From the NCBI GenBank assembly GCA_023055355.1, contig JALJCS010000022.1, positions 12,958,501 through 13,022,500 of the forward strand: DNA of 64,000 nucleotides. Direction: 5' to 3'. This DNA comes from Agelaius tricolor (lineage: Eukaryota > Chordata > Aves > Passeriformes > Icteridae). The translations under genes were made by a program, and so were the position numbers. The notes beneath the pieces were generated by a model. It did not search any database. It was not told the origin of the DNA and saw only the letters and a list, made by a program, of their open reading frames with translations. Every line of letters starts with the position of its first letter. Positions within the stretch are counted from its first letter, which is position 1. Positions 33,273 through 45,147 of this stretch are shown here, piece by piece.

Positions 33273-34923
33273 GTAAATATTGGGGCAGGAGAGAAGGGAA
33301 AGGAAGAAAAAAGCTGTAATATTTTAAAGTTATTTCCTTTGTATCATCAAATTCTCTCTGGATTTCAAACTCCCCAGTTATCACCAGGTTTTGAAAGTTT
33401 CTTGACAGAGAAAGACCTTTAATTACATGCAAGATTTCTTAATTCCATGTGGATAAAATCCTGATATGTGTAATTATTTTGTTTGACCATATCGTGGTAA
33501 AGAAGGTTAAAAAATCAATGTAGCCACACAAAACCTTCTCCAAACTGCATTTTAATTTTTTCCTGTTAATAGTGGTGGTTCTGTCACAAGTCAACCCTAA
33601 AGCAAATTAAAAAATTAATGGATCAGGCATGAGAATAATTATTGTGGAAGAGGCCTGAACTGTGCCTTTTCCAAATAGACCAAAAAAGATTGATGCAGAA
33701 ATGACCCAAGTGGGCCCTACGAGCTTATTCAATAAGGGTCCACTCAAATTCCATCTGTGAACATTTGGTCGGCCCTTTTACGGCGATGAGGCCATTCCTC
33801 CAAGTCCATATTAATTTTTGTGCACATCTGTACACTCACCTAATCCCTACCCACAGGCCACTCCAATTACAATTAAAAGAACAAGTTTAAAATTGGGCAA
33901 ATTTTAATCACAATTAACTCTGTCGGGTTATTTTTAAAAAAATAAAATCTGTGGAAGTTGGTAATTTTTATTTTTTTTTTTTTAATTTCCACTTCATTAC
34001 AAGAAACTGGTCAGACTGGTGAACCTCCAGTGTTTTCCTCATGGTTTTGATCTTTGCTTGGATGCAGAACAATAGGAAGAAGCATCACTGGGCTTCTGGA
34101 GCTGACTGAGTTCAGCATCCCAGTGCTGAAAGTATTCCACTGCACAAACCTGGAGTTTACCCTGAGATCAACAAGTAAATTACTGTTTTCAGGCTCTCAT
34201 TCCCATCCCTGAATGCATACAATCAGCATCATTATTTTAAGCAAACAATTGCAAGGGCTTTAAATAAAAAATGCCGTGTGCACAGCATTACCATTTTAAG
34301 CACAGCATATTAATAGGAAGGGAGAAGAGAGAGATGACAACGAGAAATGTCAGCTGGTTTAATCATACTTAATATGAAAAGACTGCTATAACTTTAAGAA
34401 TGCAGCTTAGCTGACTTTGGAGCTTAGGTTTTTATTTTTCTGCTTTATAGCATGCTTCAAAACTACTTGGACAAATACAAAACAAGAATTACAGTGCACC
34501 ATAAGTTATTTTAATATCCTGTAGTGGTGTATACTTCCAATGAAATCCCAAGACTATTATTAAGGTTCTGTGTTTGTGTGAAAATGTCAAGTTGTTTCGA
34601 GTGACTACATACTCTAAATTATATATAACTGTTACTTTATAGCTAATAGGCACTAAAATTACTTTAAAACAGAAATGTAAAGTTATATTTTCATCCTTTT
34701 TGACAGATAATAAAGCTTATTTATGAGATACATTTTCTCAAGTATTAAAATATATAATGTTTACAAAAACATTAAAAATACCAATACTTGATATTTAAGC
34801 AAGAAACAGAGCCATCATGAAGATATTTTCCTGGATGCATCCAGCATGAAGCCAAAGAGATGATAATGCAATAATTCCAGTCGTGAAAGCCATTTGTTAA
34901 AGGAGTAAAAAATAAAAAAAAAA
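33273..34923. other. Repeat-poor, AT-rich block, conserved-element-like
   Basis: No gene or transposon is recognised. Around 33700-33960 and 34200-34720 the DNA is AT-rich with many TAAT/ATTA words. The similar strings cagcatcattattttaagca (about 34225) and cagcattaccattttaagca (about 34282) recur about 57 bases apart. Confidence 0.3.
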
Positions 34924-34965
34924 GGCAGTGCCTCAAGATGAGATGGCAGTGCCTCAAGATGAGAT
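34924..34965. repeat. Exact 21-bp tandem duplication
   Basis: The unit ggcagtgcctcaagatgaga plus t stands twice, at 34924-34944 and 34945-34965, with no mismatch. It follows an A-rich run. The perfect match suggests a recent slippage event or, less likely, an assembly artefact. Confidence 0.95.
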
Positions 34966-35869
34966 TTAGATGCTTTTCCTCTCCCTGCCCATCATCAAAC
35001 TGCAGGTACAAAACCCTTGTGTGCATCCTCGAGACGGAACGGTGCCACACAACACCTCCCACCCTTTATTTCCAATCCCAGCCACCGAGCCACCTTGTTT
35101 AATTGCTTTGTTGTCCTGGCCCTGCCCAGGGAGGCTGAGGGGAAAAGAAAGTTGCTCCTTTTTACAAGCGCCATGGAAAGGGACCCGAGCAGCAGAGTGA
35201 TTTCTCCCCCTGTAAACTCCAGTTAGGATGGAGGATTTATGGAAGGGAAGATTGCTGCCGGCGTGATGTACACTTAAGTGCACACACCACCGCTAACCCG
35301 CCAATTACTCAAGGGCTCAAATAAAAAGGCTTCATATGCAAATTATCCTTGTTTATTCCTCCCGAGCACTTAGTAAATAAAAACATATAAACGTCGGGAT
35401 CTGTCTTGTCGTGTGAGAGGTGTGAGGGACGTTGGGCCACGCTCATCCCAGGATGCTCCCAGAAGGTTGGGAGCTAATTGCCAGCCCTCTGCTGTGATTA
35501 GGATTGCCTCTTCTGCTGAGGGGCTGCGCCTAAATTTATGCTCCGTAGTTCTGCCGCTCTGCTCTGCGATATTATGCCAAAGCATGAACAAAAGAAAATT
35601 ACCCTGAAGCAATGGAGTGCCACAACGCATTGTCGCTATTAATCTTTTAGTAATGGCAATGCTAATTTGACATGATGCATAGTAATTTATTAATAGAAAT
35701 ATTTGAAGTCCTAAACTTGAAATATTCTGCGTGGGGAAGGAGGGCTTTGGATGAGGGTTGGGGGGATGCGAAGAATTTCACTGCCTCGTCTTTGAGCCCC
35801 ACCAGCACCTGCTGAAGATGTGCCCTGATGCTGTCTGGGTGTTTTGGCTCCAGCAGCCCAATGGCTGTG
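34966..35869. other. Unique block, conserved-element-like in part
   Basis: No gene is recognised. A POU octamer ATGCAAAT stands at 35336-35343 directly followed by an AATTA-like word (TATGCAAATTA). The 35200-35720 part shows AT-rich conserved-element texture. Confidence 0.3.
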
Positions 35870-36161
35870 GAACCCAAATGGGGCCGGGAGCCCGGAGCTG
35901 GGCACCAGCCTTGGCCAAGCTCCACAAGCCCAGCGCCAGGAGAGGACGGAGCGGTAGCGCCCTGGCAGAGGCGATGGTTGCCAGGCGCTGGTCGGCAGGG
36001 GATGCTCCTGCATCAACCAGCTCGCTGTTTTCTGGGAGAGGGGGGCAGCTGGGGCGCAGACCCCCGGGCCCCGGAGCCCGCTGCCCAGCCTTGGTCCCGG
36101 CAGGAGGGCACAGCAGGCTGCTCCCGGGCATCGGCGCTCCTACAAACTGCTTGGCCGCGGT
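35870..36161. promoter_or_regulatory. CpG-rich patch upstream of a TATA box
   Basis: CpG density and GC content rise sharply (for example gggccgggagcccggagc, acggagcggtagcgcc, cagacccccgggccccgg, ccgcggttataaaa). The patch ends at a TATAAAAGG box. Together they resemble a compact promoter for a plus-strand transcript. No coding sequence is recognisable downstream. Long open frames across the patch on both strands reflect GC content. Confidence 0.4.
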
Positions 36162-36170
36162 TATAAAAGG
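36162..36170 (+). promoter_or_regulatory. TATA-box-like TATAAAAGG
   Basis: TATAAAAGG is an ideal TATA match at the downstream border of the CpG-rich patch. A start would be expected near 36193-36200. The reading is strengthened by context but remains untested. Confidence 0.4.
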
Positions 36171-37667
36171 GCTAATCCGTGTTCACACCGCACGGGCTTT
36201 GTTCCTTCTCCCGAGCCATCATTAACTATTAATCGGGGGTGGGTTTCTTCAAAGGTCTGCTCCATTTGTTGTTTGCTCTTGGAAAACAGGAGCCCGTTTA
36301 GGATGCGGGAGAGCGCTGGGAAGGCGGAGGTGTTTGTCAACATTGTAATGGTCATGTTAAAAAGTAAATGTGATTAAAAATTTAAATAAAAAACAAACAA
36401 GCAATAAGGGGAAAAGGATGGTGTGGGGGTTTTTTTGACATTAGCTGGCCAGAAAACTGCAGGAGAACTCCACGATTTCTTAGGAGAACGGCGCTGGAAA
36501 AATGGGGGAAGCCTTAAATTCCACCTGTCTGATTAATGTCAAGGTTACATTCGATCTACATTGGTAGCACACATGAATTTCATGTCCCCAGACCTTCACA
36601 GGAGTCGATGGAACAAGAGCCATTATTTATTGGCAGTAATGGCCACCAGCCAGGCTAGAACCTGGGACAATACATTAACAGCAGTGTGATGTCTTGGGAA
36701 AAGGGGGCCATTAATGCAGGTCGCCTGCACTGCAGAGTGGAGACTGGATCAGGTGGAAGCCATCAAAAACTTCTTCTCAAACTGGAAACAAGCAGAATTC
36801 AAACCTTGCTGCATCAATTAAGAGAAAATTCTTGTTGGTCTTCTGTGGCCTGCCATTCCCAGCATCCTCCCAGGGTCATTTCACCACACTTGCATTTGGC
36901 TGTTTCAAGTTTCATTGCAGGTCTTACACAAAATGATAATCCTTGGTGTGGCTTGTTTGGAAATGGGAGATGTTTTAGTACATTTTAAAGTAAGATCTTC
37001 TGGCAATGTTTTGCTTCTTTCTCCTGCTCACAATTCTCTTTCATTGTAAATAACACTATCAAAGTGCATTGTTTCAGAATATTGATGGCATGTCTCCAAA
37101 ACCGAGGCCAGGATCTTTCCCAGCAGATCCAAAGCAACTGCTGGAAATTCATTTCCATGCAGAACCCATAACTCCTGACACCACCAGGAGGGGAGCACAC
37201 CCCAAATTGGGTTGCTGTGTGCATTAGCATCACATGTAGCACTGCATATTCCCACAGCTACAACCGGTGAAAATTTCCCATTTATGTTCTGTCAGATTCC
37301 CCACACCCAAGGAGTGGGAGAGGCTTCTGCACCCTGAGCAGGACCACATTAGCACCACCCTGTTGGGCGATTTATTTGTTTTTTAAGAAGTGTGAAGTGC
37401 CTGTGGATACTTTTTAACTTCAGGCACTGGAAGACTTCATTTATAACCCAATACCTTATTACTTGACTTTCCTAAACTCTCTTTTCCTTTTGTTGTTTCA
37501 ATTTATCTTATATCACCACTCAAGCTCAACAATGATAAAAAATAAAGGTGTTTTCTTTTGTCATGTAGAAAATGTGATTCATTCGTTGTCTTTAACAGGC
37601 CTTCAGACCACCAGACATATGTTCAATGTTTGGCAGCAATAAAGAAAACCCCAACAACAGCAGCTAA
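36171..37667. other. Repeat-poor block, conserved-element-like in part
   Basis: No gene or repeat is recognised. The 36180-36700 part keeps the mixed TAAT-rich texture of conserved noncoding DNA (for example attaactattaatc near 36221). Confidence 0.35.
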
Positions 37668-37685
37668 ACAAATATATATATTTGT
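37668..37685. repeat. Perfect 18-bp palindrome
   Basis: ACAAATATATATATTTGT is its own reverse complement. It has a (TA)n core, so it may arise by slippage. Confidence 0.9.
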
Positions 37686-37734
37686 AAGGATTATAAATCA
37701 GCTCAAGTTATTCTGGCACTACTTTATATAAGAC

Positions 37735-37900
37735 ATTAGTGGGAGTATATTTGAAATATTGTGTGCAATTCTGGTCACTATATTACAGGCAGGACATTGC
37801 CGAGATTGAAAAGGTGCAGTGGAGGGCAACCAAAATGATTCAGGATTTGGGAGATATGAATGATGAAGACAAATTAGCCGGATCCAGGCTGTGTTACTTA
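37735..37900 (+). mobile_element. Old CR1/L3-like LINE ORF2 C-terminal fragment
   Basis: The plus-strand frame reads YLKYCVQFWSLYYRQDIAEI then EKVQWRATKMIQDLGDMN. This corresponds to the C-terminal region of CR1/L3-type ORF2 (LEYCVQFWSPYYRKDI...LEKVQRRATKMI). The element reads on from there but soon loses similarity. It is a different, older type than the songbird-like copies. It has no 3' UTR that I can recognise. Confidence 0.8.
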
Positions 37901-38857
37901 AGGACTGGGTTTCTGGGGGATGCTGGGGGGGTCCTGCTTGGGCACCCCTCTGAGGATGCTTCCCCAGCCCTGGGGGAACAGGAGCTTCTCACACGGCCAC
38001 GGCTCAACGAGGAGTAAGTGGACTCGCAGCTACAAGTTGTGGGGGTAGTAAATAATTCAGAGGCATGAAAAAACTGACAGGGAGGAAATTATCCATCCAT
38101 TCATGTACTGAATTTAAGATTAGAGGAGCTAAAAAATGCCGCACATAAAGTAGTGCTAAAAGCAAAATATTGCCTTTCAGTAAGGAAAGCGTATTTTTTC
38201 TAACTTTTTCCCTAAGATGGGGGAAATGAAAGGCTCCTTTTTGCACCTGCAAAAAAATGACTTCTGCTACGGGAAGGGAAAAAAAAAAAAAAGGAAGCTG
38301 TATACAAGAGTGGAGGGGGATGTGAAGGTGAAAGGGTAAATTCTGTTCATTGCAAGACATGCTGCTGACCTGGAGGTTGTTGGTACAACCGCGCCACAGG
38401 GACACCGTGCCAGGGCTGCACGGATGACCCAGCAAAGAAAACTTCTCCTGCAGAGAAAAACAGTCAGAAGCAATCCCTTGTTCTCAACTAAGTGAAGGAA
38501 AGGCAGTAAATCCCAGAATTAGATGCACTCCATATATCTTTTCCCTTCCTTTTGTTTTGGAGCTCAGATAGATGTCCAAACAGCAAGGAGAGCTCAGTCC
38601 AATTCAAAGAGAGAGGGAAGGGAAAATGCTAACACAAAAATATCTGTGTCTTTGGTTATTTACAAGAGAAAAATGTCCGTCACTTCACTCTGAGTACAGT
38701 TTATTCACACCACCTGCTCAGGCATAAGGGCCTGAAGAAGTAACAGTTTAATGGAACATGACAGGTGGTTGGAATTCTTCTAAAATATCTTTATTCCATT
38801 TTTATTTAAAGAAAAAAAAAACCCATGGAAAATAGGCATGAATGTTTGTTTATGGAA
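37901..38857. other. Unique block
   Basis: No gene or transposon is recognised. An A-run lies at 38279-38293. The 143-codon minus-strand frame at 38004-38435 has no domain that I know. Confidence 0.4.
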
Positions 38858-39425
38858 TCTCAGAATCCTAGAATGGTTTGGCACTGAAGGGACCTTAAAT
38901 CCCACCCAGTGTGGGATGGGATTCCATGGCAGGGACACCTCCCACTGTCCCAGGGGCTCCCAGCCCCAGTGTCCAGCCTGGCCTTGGGCACTGCCAGGGA
39001 TGCAGGGGCAGCCCCAGCTGCTCTGGGCACCTGTGCCAGGGCTGCCCACCCTGCCAGGGAACAATTCCCAATTCCCAATCTCCCATCCAGCCCTGCCCTC
39101 TGGCACTGGCAGCCATTCCCTGGCTCCTGTCCCTCCATCCTTGTCCCCAGTCCCTCTGCAGCTCTCCTGGAGCCCCTGCAGGCCCTGCCAGGGGCTCTGA
39201 GCTCTCCCTGGAGCTGCTCCTGTCCAGGTGAGCCCCCCCAGGTGTCCCAGCCTGGCTCCAGAGGGGCTCCAGCCCTTGGAGGATCTTTGTGGCCTCCTCT
39301 GGCTCATTCCAGCATCTCTCCATCCCCCAGTGCTGGTTAGCCCAGAGCTGGCTGCAGGGCTGCAGGCTGGGTGCACCACCGGGAACAGGAGGGGACAATC
39401 ACCTCCCCTGATTGCTGTGTTGCCC
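38858..39425 (-). mobile_element. CR1 LINE copy, about 570 bp, songbird-like
   Basis: Antisense copy: 'cagaatcctagaatggtttg' at the left 3' terminus, then the songbird-like 3' UTR ('cccactgtcccaggggctcc', 'cagctgctctgggcacctgt') and, towards 39425, the end of ORF2. A minus-strand stretch reading QHWGMERCWNEPEEATKIL corresponds to the end of the CR1 reverse transcriptase. A small tandem of aattcccaatt lies at about 39062-39080. Open frames of up to 241 codons here are read-through of the repeat. Confidence 0.93.
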
Positions 39426-41940
39426 CTGCAGCAGGAACAGGGGTGGGTGAAGTCCCTCCTGAGGACCTGTGAAGCTGCTCCTGCCTGTGGAGGGTCCCAT
39501 CCCATCCCCTGGTTGGGCAGCCTGCAGCAGCCCCCCCTGTAATGTCACCTGTCCCTTTTGCTCCGCCACCAACCCTCAGCCTGGAAAAGCACTCAAGGCT
39601 CTCATTAATTAAGCACATTTCTATGCAGTTTCTGACACCTGACAGAGTACAAAGTGTTCCAATCTACCCTACACGGGGCAATCTCAGCTTCCTGCTCGTG
39701 GAGTCAGGTATCACCGAGGCTAAATCAATCCTGTGACTGATGTGTGGCGGAGGCTCACGACATTTAAGGATAATATCTGACTTCCAGGGGATAAATATTC
39801 CATGTCTCGCTCCTGTGCACTGCTCAAAATGCAGAAAAGAGAGCTCAGTGTGCTGGGAGACGGGAGGCAGGAACCTGAGAGAAGAAAATGACTTTAAGGA
39901 GACGAGAGTGTGACCTCGGCGTTGGCCAGTTCAGGTAATTTTCACCCTCCAGCAGGACTGTGCCATGTCAGAGGCCAAATTACAACCCATCTGGTCAGTG
40001 AGACTTGAAGCTCAGGAGATTTTGTGAAGAACAGAAAGCTCCAAGAGCTCTATATATCTGTCAAGGGCTAAATTACGTTATGGATGAGAATGGACTTCAG
40101 TTTGGGACAGTTCAGAGACCTTTAAGTGAAATTTTCCTACCTAGGCAACACCTGCTCAGCTCCAATCCTTTGGAGAAAACTACAGCTACGATTTTGAAGG
40201 CAAACATATCCAATTTTTAAATACCACTTTATTTCCTACCTTTATTTTTTTTTTTGTTTTTCATGTAAGACGAGCTAAATCCATCATCTCAGCCACAGTC
40301 ACTTTAAAACTTTGTATGTAAGACATCATTTATTTTCTTCATGGGGAATTTTTCAGGAAGATGGATAAGGAATATTCATAGTAATGCCTATTAACAGGAG
40401 CCAATACCTTAAAACATAGCCAAAAAACTGCATGGCTCAGCCCAGAAACTCCTGAAGTATTTAATAGACTCCAGGGATGGATGATCCTACTAGGATAAAA
40501 ATGTTTCCTTCTCAAAACCTGAACCATTCCTAGCAAGAAGCTGCATGGGATTTTTTTTTCTCCAAGATCTTTCATCCAATGGCTCATGTGCCTCTGTACC
40601 TGTAAGAAACACAAGGAAAGAGTCCATGATACAATAAATCACCACTCAAGGGACTTTTCAGCCTAGCTGGAAGCCCATTTAGGAGAAACAAAATGTTCCT
40701 ACATCAGCTACCCCAGGCCTTGCCAGTTGTACAGCTTCCCAGCTTCCACCAGGAAGTTTATTTGACTTTGATTTCCCTCTTTCAGACTAGAATTCCATAG
40801 GCAGAATTACTATGTATGCCGTGGGTGAGACCCTGGAATAGCTTAAACAAACCCAGCACAATGTAAAAGCAAATCAGTAATCTCATGTGATATTTAAAAG
40901 CTAAACTATATTTAGGTAATGCTATTTAACTCATGTAATATGACAAATATATTTGAAGAGTATATTTATACTGTAATCCATTGATTTCCACAACAGGGAT
41001 GAATTAGCCTTGCCTCTCTTAAGCAAATAAAATAAACATTGTACTCAATCTTTAACTTTCAAGCTAAGCATGTTCCAGCTCCAACATTCCTGTTGCCTGC
41101 ACAGCCAAATAGATTTATTCTCTGATGTCATTTTTCTCGTGTCATTTTGGAATTTGATTGCAGCATATTTAAAATGTTGGTTGCAATCATAACAAAGTGC
41201 AGCATTTAAAATGCATTCAACACACACATTGTCCTTGCGGGGAACGGTTATTTGTCTCTGTCCTCTGAGGAGGAACATGGTATGATGAGCAAAACCTGGT
41301 GTAATAAAGAAGAATGATGTGGAAAACCCCACAGAAAGAATGGCTCTTTATTTCTTAAATTAAATATGTTTGGGGGTGTTAAATATCTTATCGGATACAG
41401 TTGGAACAAAACTGTTAGACAAATAAAGTCATGCTTGCTATTCCATCCAACATACTGAACAAATACAGGAAAACCTTCCCATATGAATAATTGATAAAGG
41501 ATTAAAACTGTTAAAAGCATATATTTTCCATGCACCAAGGGTACTTCTCTAATAGGTTTCCACTGTGATAAGCAAAGTACATCTCCTGCTTCATAATTTC
41601 AAGATAGTTTTCGATATTAAGTGAAGATTTTTTTTTTGTTTTGTTTTAATATTTTTTGCTGTTCCTTGCAACATGAGTCATCCAGGTTCACTCTGCTCAG
41701 AGTAAAAGCAGAGGGAGAAATAAGCCATAGCTTTGGGAAGGGTGGCAAAGACAGAAAGGGAAAACATCCCTCTTGAGGAACAGGGATGTAAGGGAGCACT
41801 GGGGTGCTGCAAATTACCCAGCACAGCTCTCAGTCCTGGATACTTGAATATTGTTCTTTGATAAAGTGAGAAAGTGGTACATTTTGTCCTAAATTTAATT
41901 TGATTTAACAGAAAGAAAATAAGTTTGTGAAGCAAACATG
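39426..41940. other. Repeat-poor block, conserved-element-like in part
   Basis: No gene or transposon is recognised. The 39590-39960 and 40850-41300 parts look like conserved noncoding DNA (for example attaattaagc near 39604). Confidence 0.3.
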
Positions 41941-42176
41941 GAGAATCACAGAATAGTTGAGGTTGGAAAAGCCCCTCTAACACCTCCAAGCCCAAACATT
42001 CCCTACCACCTCCAAGGCCATCGCTCGCCCATATCTCAAAATTCCACATTTGCAAGGCTTTTGAACCCCTCCAGGGATGCTCACTCTACTGTTCCTAGGT
42101 GACCTGTGCCAGGGCTGGACAACCCTTCCCACGAAGAAATTTTCCAAATACCCAGCTTAAACCTCCTGTGGTGCTG
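41941..42176 (-). mobile_element. CR1 LINE fragment, classical type, 3' end
   Basis: Antisense 3' end: 'gagaatcacagaatagttga', then ggttggaaaagcccctc and 'ccttcccacgaagaaatttt'. It is close to the family of the copy at 26581-27023 but more diverged. Confidence 0.92.
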
Positions 42177-43207
42177 AAGTCAGGACACAGCTGGCTGCTC
42201 TTCCACAGCAGAACATGCCTTCCTGCTGCTCCACTCCCTTATTGAAATCATACATGGGAAATACTCCCCTGGCCCCACACTCCACTGGATTTTATTCCAC
42301 TATATCCAAAATTACTATCTTTGTAGCAAAGCTTGGTTTTATTCTTTTGATACCAAAACAGAAGTGGCTGTGCTGGTCTCTTAAAGCAAAAATAGATATT
42401 TTCCCATAACCAGGCTTGGATACTGCTTTAAAATAGAAAAACTGAAAATCCTGGAGTACCTGCTATGATTAGATGGATACTGCTCTGAATTTTGGCTTTA
42501 CAGTTAACAGGAAAGGGGGTCACAACAATGCTGTTGTCTTGTTTAGTGGGCTCCACCAGGGAGTGTTGAGTTAGGGTGATTTGACAATGAGAGGAGAACC
42601 AAAGGTCACAACTGGACCTTTGGATTCACTAGGTTGCCCTTCAGCTGTTCCAGTGCTCAAACAATTTCTGGGGTCACCATTCCTGTGGCCATGGCTTTGC
42701 CTACAACCACTTTACTATTCAAATAAGCCCAGGCAAACCAGCACAGATGATAATAGCAGATTTGTTTCAAAAGCCCAGAGAAACCAATTTTTTTTCCCAG
42801 ACTGCCATCAACTCCCTAATTCAGATGAAATGGAAATGCACAGGGCATTTTGAAAAGCAAATGAACAAAAATATTTGGTGATCCTTCATCCAGCTTATGC
42901 TGCTTAGGAAAACTTTCAAACTCGTAGAGAAAATTGCTTGCCAGTCAACATTTTAAATTCTGCTCCCTATAAAAAGGGGTTAGTGAATTTTTTATATTTT
43001 TTTGTACACTTTTGGACTAGAGAAACCTTAAAGTGAGGTGTAGCCTGGATCTGGAAGGGGCTCTGAGGACACTGGCCTCCCACATTCCAGGCTGGGAAGC
43101 AGCAGCAAGTGCAGCCCAATCGATTTTAATGGCACTGACAAACTTCACGTGGGAAAGCCTGTGAAAAGCCCAGCTTAAAGGGCAGAGCTCAACATACAGG
43201 CAATTGA
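42177..43207. other. Unique block
   Basis: No gene or repeat is recognised. Confidence 0.45.
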
Positions 43208-43266
43208 AGCTGGACTTGAGGGTCTTGAAGATCTCTTCCAACCTTAATGATTCCCTTAAGATTCTA
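43208..43266 (+). mobile_element. CR1 LINE terminal scrap
   Basis: About 59 bases: 'gctggacttgagggtcttga', then agatctcttccaaccttaatg and a tcccttaagattct end. This is the extreme 3' end of CR1. Confidence 0.75.
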
Positions 43267-44431
43267 ATTCTGGAAAGCATTTGGGGTCAGCTTTGCTGAT
43301 TTCCTCCAAGTCCCTTACCCTCACCAAGGGAATTTCCACAGCCTCAACCAGGACTCACACACAGGAGCTCTAACACCCGACATCTACTGGAAACACCTCA
43401 AGACTTTGGGAATAAATAAAATGTGCAGTGGCCCTTTAAAAATCCTAACTTGCCTTCCAACACACACATACACAGAAAAAAAAATAAAAAAAGTAACACA
43501 GGAGCCTTCAACTCTCAGTCTGTTTGTTGTGCACGAGTCATCCCACACTCCGAAAAGAGCTAATTTTTTTAGCATCCTTTGCTTTCAAAGCAAGCAACTA
43601 AATGCAGAAAAGTGGGGCCTCCCCAAGGGACTGCCTCCTCCCTGTGATGCACATCGCCTGCAGCTAACATGCAAGTAGGACAGACACAGAACTTGAAAAT
43701 CCTCCACCCTGCAGACGACTCCATGAAAGACAAAGAGAAATGGTTCTTTGGCATGCAAAAACCGGCTCCCCGCAGCCGGGGGGGCTCCCCTGCACCTCTT
43801 CCTTAGTGGGAACAGCAAATAATTTTTTTACAAATTATTTTATTAATTATTTTAGTGCTGGGAAGAGACCTGTGAGGGTATCAGTATGGGTGGGTCAAAA
43901 ACTGGGTGGCCTTAAGCACTGGGTACTTCAAATGCCAAGGAAAAGTGAGGCACTGGACGTGACCCAGCATGGGGGTTCTGTTGGGCTTTCTGTTGGCCAC
44001 TGACCCGAATTTATCAAATTTTCTGGGGCAGGGTTTGTCTGTCCACAGCACCACAGCCCATTTCCTCCCCAGCCTTACATTGCATAACCACTTGCTATGA
44101 GGAAGGCTTTTAAAAAGGCAGGGGGAGAGAGGAAAAGGGAGTAAAAAGAAGAAAATAAAAAGCCCTGGTACAAAATATATGCAGAATTTGTTTTCCAATG
44201 AAGGTCTAATAGGGCTACCTCTTAAGTCTGGATATGTAAAAAATTGCCCTTTTCACAGCTGATAAAATACAAATTAATCCTTAGAGGATTTAATATGTGC
44301 CTATTTATTACTTTCAAGTATGAAAGTACTGCTGCAATTAATATAGCCAGCACTCCTGTATGCGCTGCTCCGTGGCATTGTCTTTGAAACAAGCAATATA
44401 TGCAAAGCTTTCATATACAGATATGTACAGA
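43267..44431. other. Unique AT-rich block
   Basis: No gene is seen. A small hairpin with 9-bp arms (AAATAATTT, 43817-43825 and 43832-43840) lies here. Confidence 0.4.
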
Positions 44432-44432
44432 A

Positions 44433-44450
44433 ACACACACACACACACAC
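44433..44450. repeat. (AC)9 microsatellite
   Basis: Nine pure AC repeats. Confidence 0.95.
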
Positions 44451-44548
44451 TCACAAAATGAATATATTTCCCCTTAAAATCTGCAAAAGCAAGTGTTGAT
44501 GCTGTGCTTTTTCAAAGGCTAAACATCCAGCGTGCCTCTGTTGTTCTA

Positions 44549-44563
44549 CTGCTGCTGCTGCTG
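44549..44563. repeat. (CTG)5 microsatellite
   Basis: Five CTG triplets. The run is short and sits in no recognised gene. Confidence 0.9.
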
Positions 44564-45104
44564 GAGTCCATGTGAACTCCAAAGCTTTAAATTAAGGTGT
44601 CTTATGGGTTTATTCTGAGAAGTGTAAACATTTTAAAAATAAAGAAACATTTTTCTCTGTCTTCACAGATTACTGTTTGTTTAACCTCCAATCTTTTATT
44701 TTTTATTATTTTTCTGTTTCTTTTTTCCTAAGTACTGTTCCATTTATTTCCTTGTCTTTCCAAAATTAACTCTTGTCATGCCAACCCCAAATTCCCAGTC
44801 AAACCACTTGTGCCTGTCTTCAGACAGCAGAGTTGTCATTTTAGAAATTTCTGACTCAATTCACTGAAAAAAATATTCTTTACTTGCCAACTCCTATGCA
44901 CATATATTTATTTTTTCCATCTATTTAGCATATATTGGCCAGGAGACAAGTTTCTGGTACTTTGCACACTTTAAACATTGCTGACTTTGAAGTGAAAGTG
45001 AAAAGGATCCATATTATAATGATTATTTTTGAGGGCAATATTCAAAATTGTTATTACTGGTGCAGATATGTCAGATATTTATGCATGTGCATGCTTGTCA
45101 CCCT
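44564..45104. other. Unique AT-rich block
   Basis: No gene or repeat is recognised. Confidence 0.45.
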
Positions 45105-45147
45105 CATATATATAAATATATATGTGTGTGTGTGTGTACATATATGG
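45105..45147. repeat. (TA)n/(GT)n compound microsatellite
   Basis: Alternating TA repeats flank a (GT)8 run at about 45122-45137. An AAT-rich run follows to about 45170. Confidence 0.9.

Noticed and set aside
38780..39505. Longest open frame in the window, 241 codons, minus strand
   Set aside because: It lies almost wholly in a CR1 copy, switches out of the ORF2 frame and has no domain. It is read-through of a GC-rich repeat.
44549..44563. CTG repeat as an expandable coding triplet
   Set aside because: Only five copies, and not in a recognised exon.
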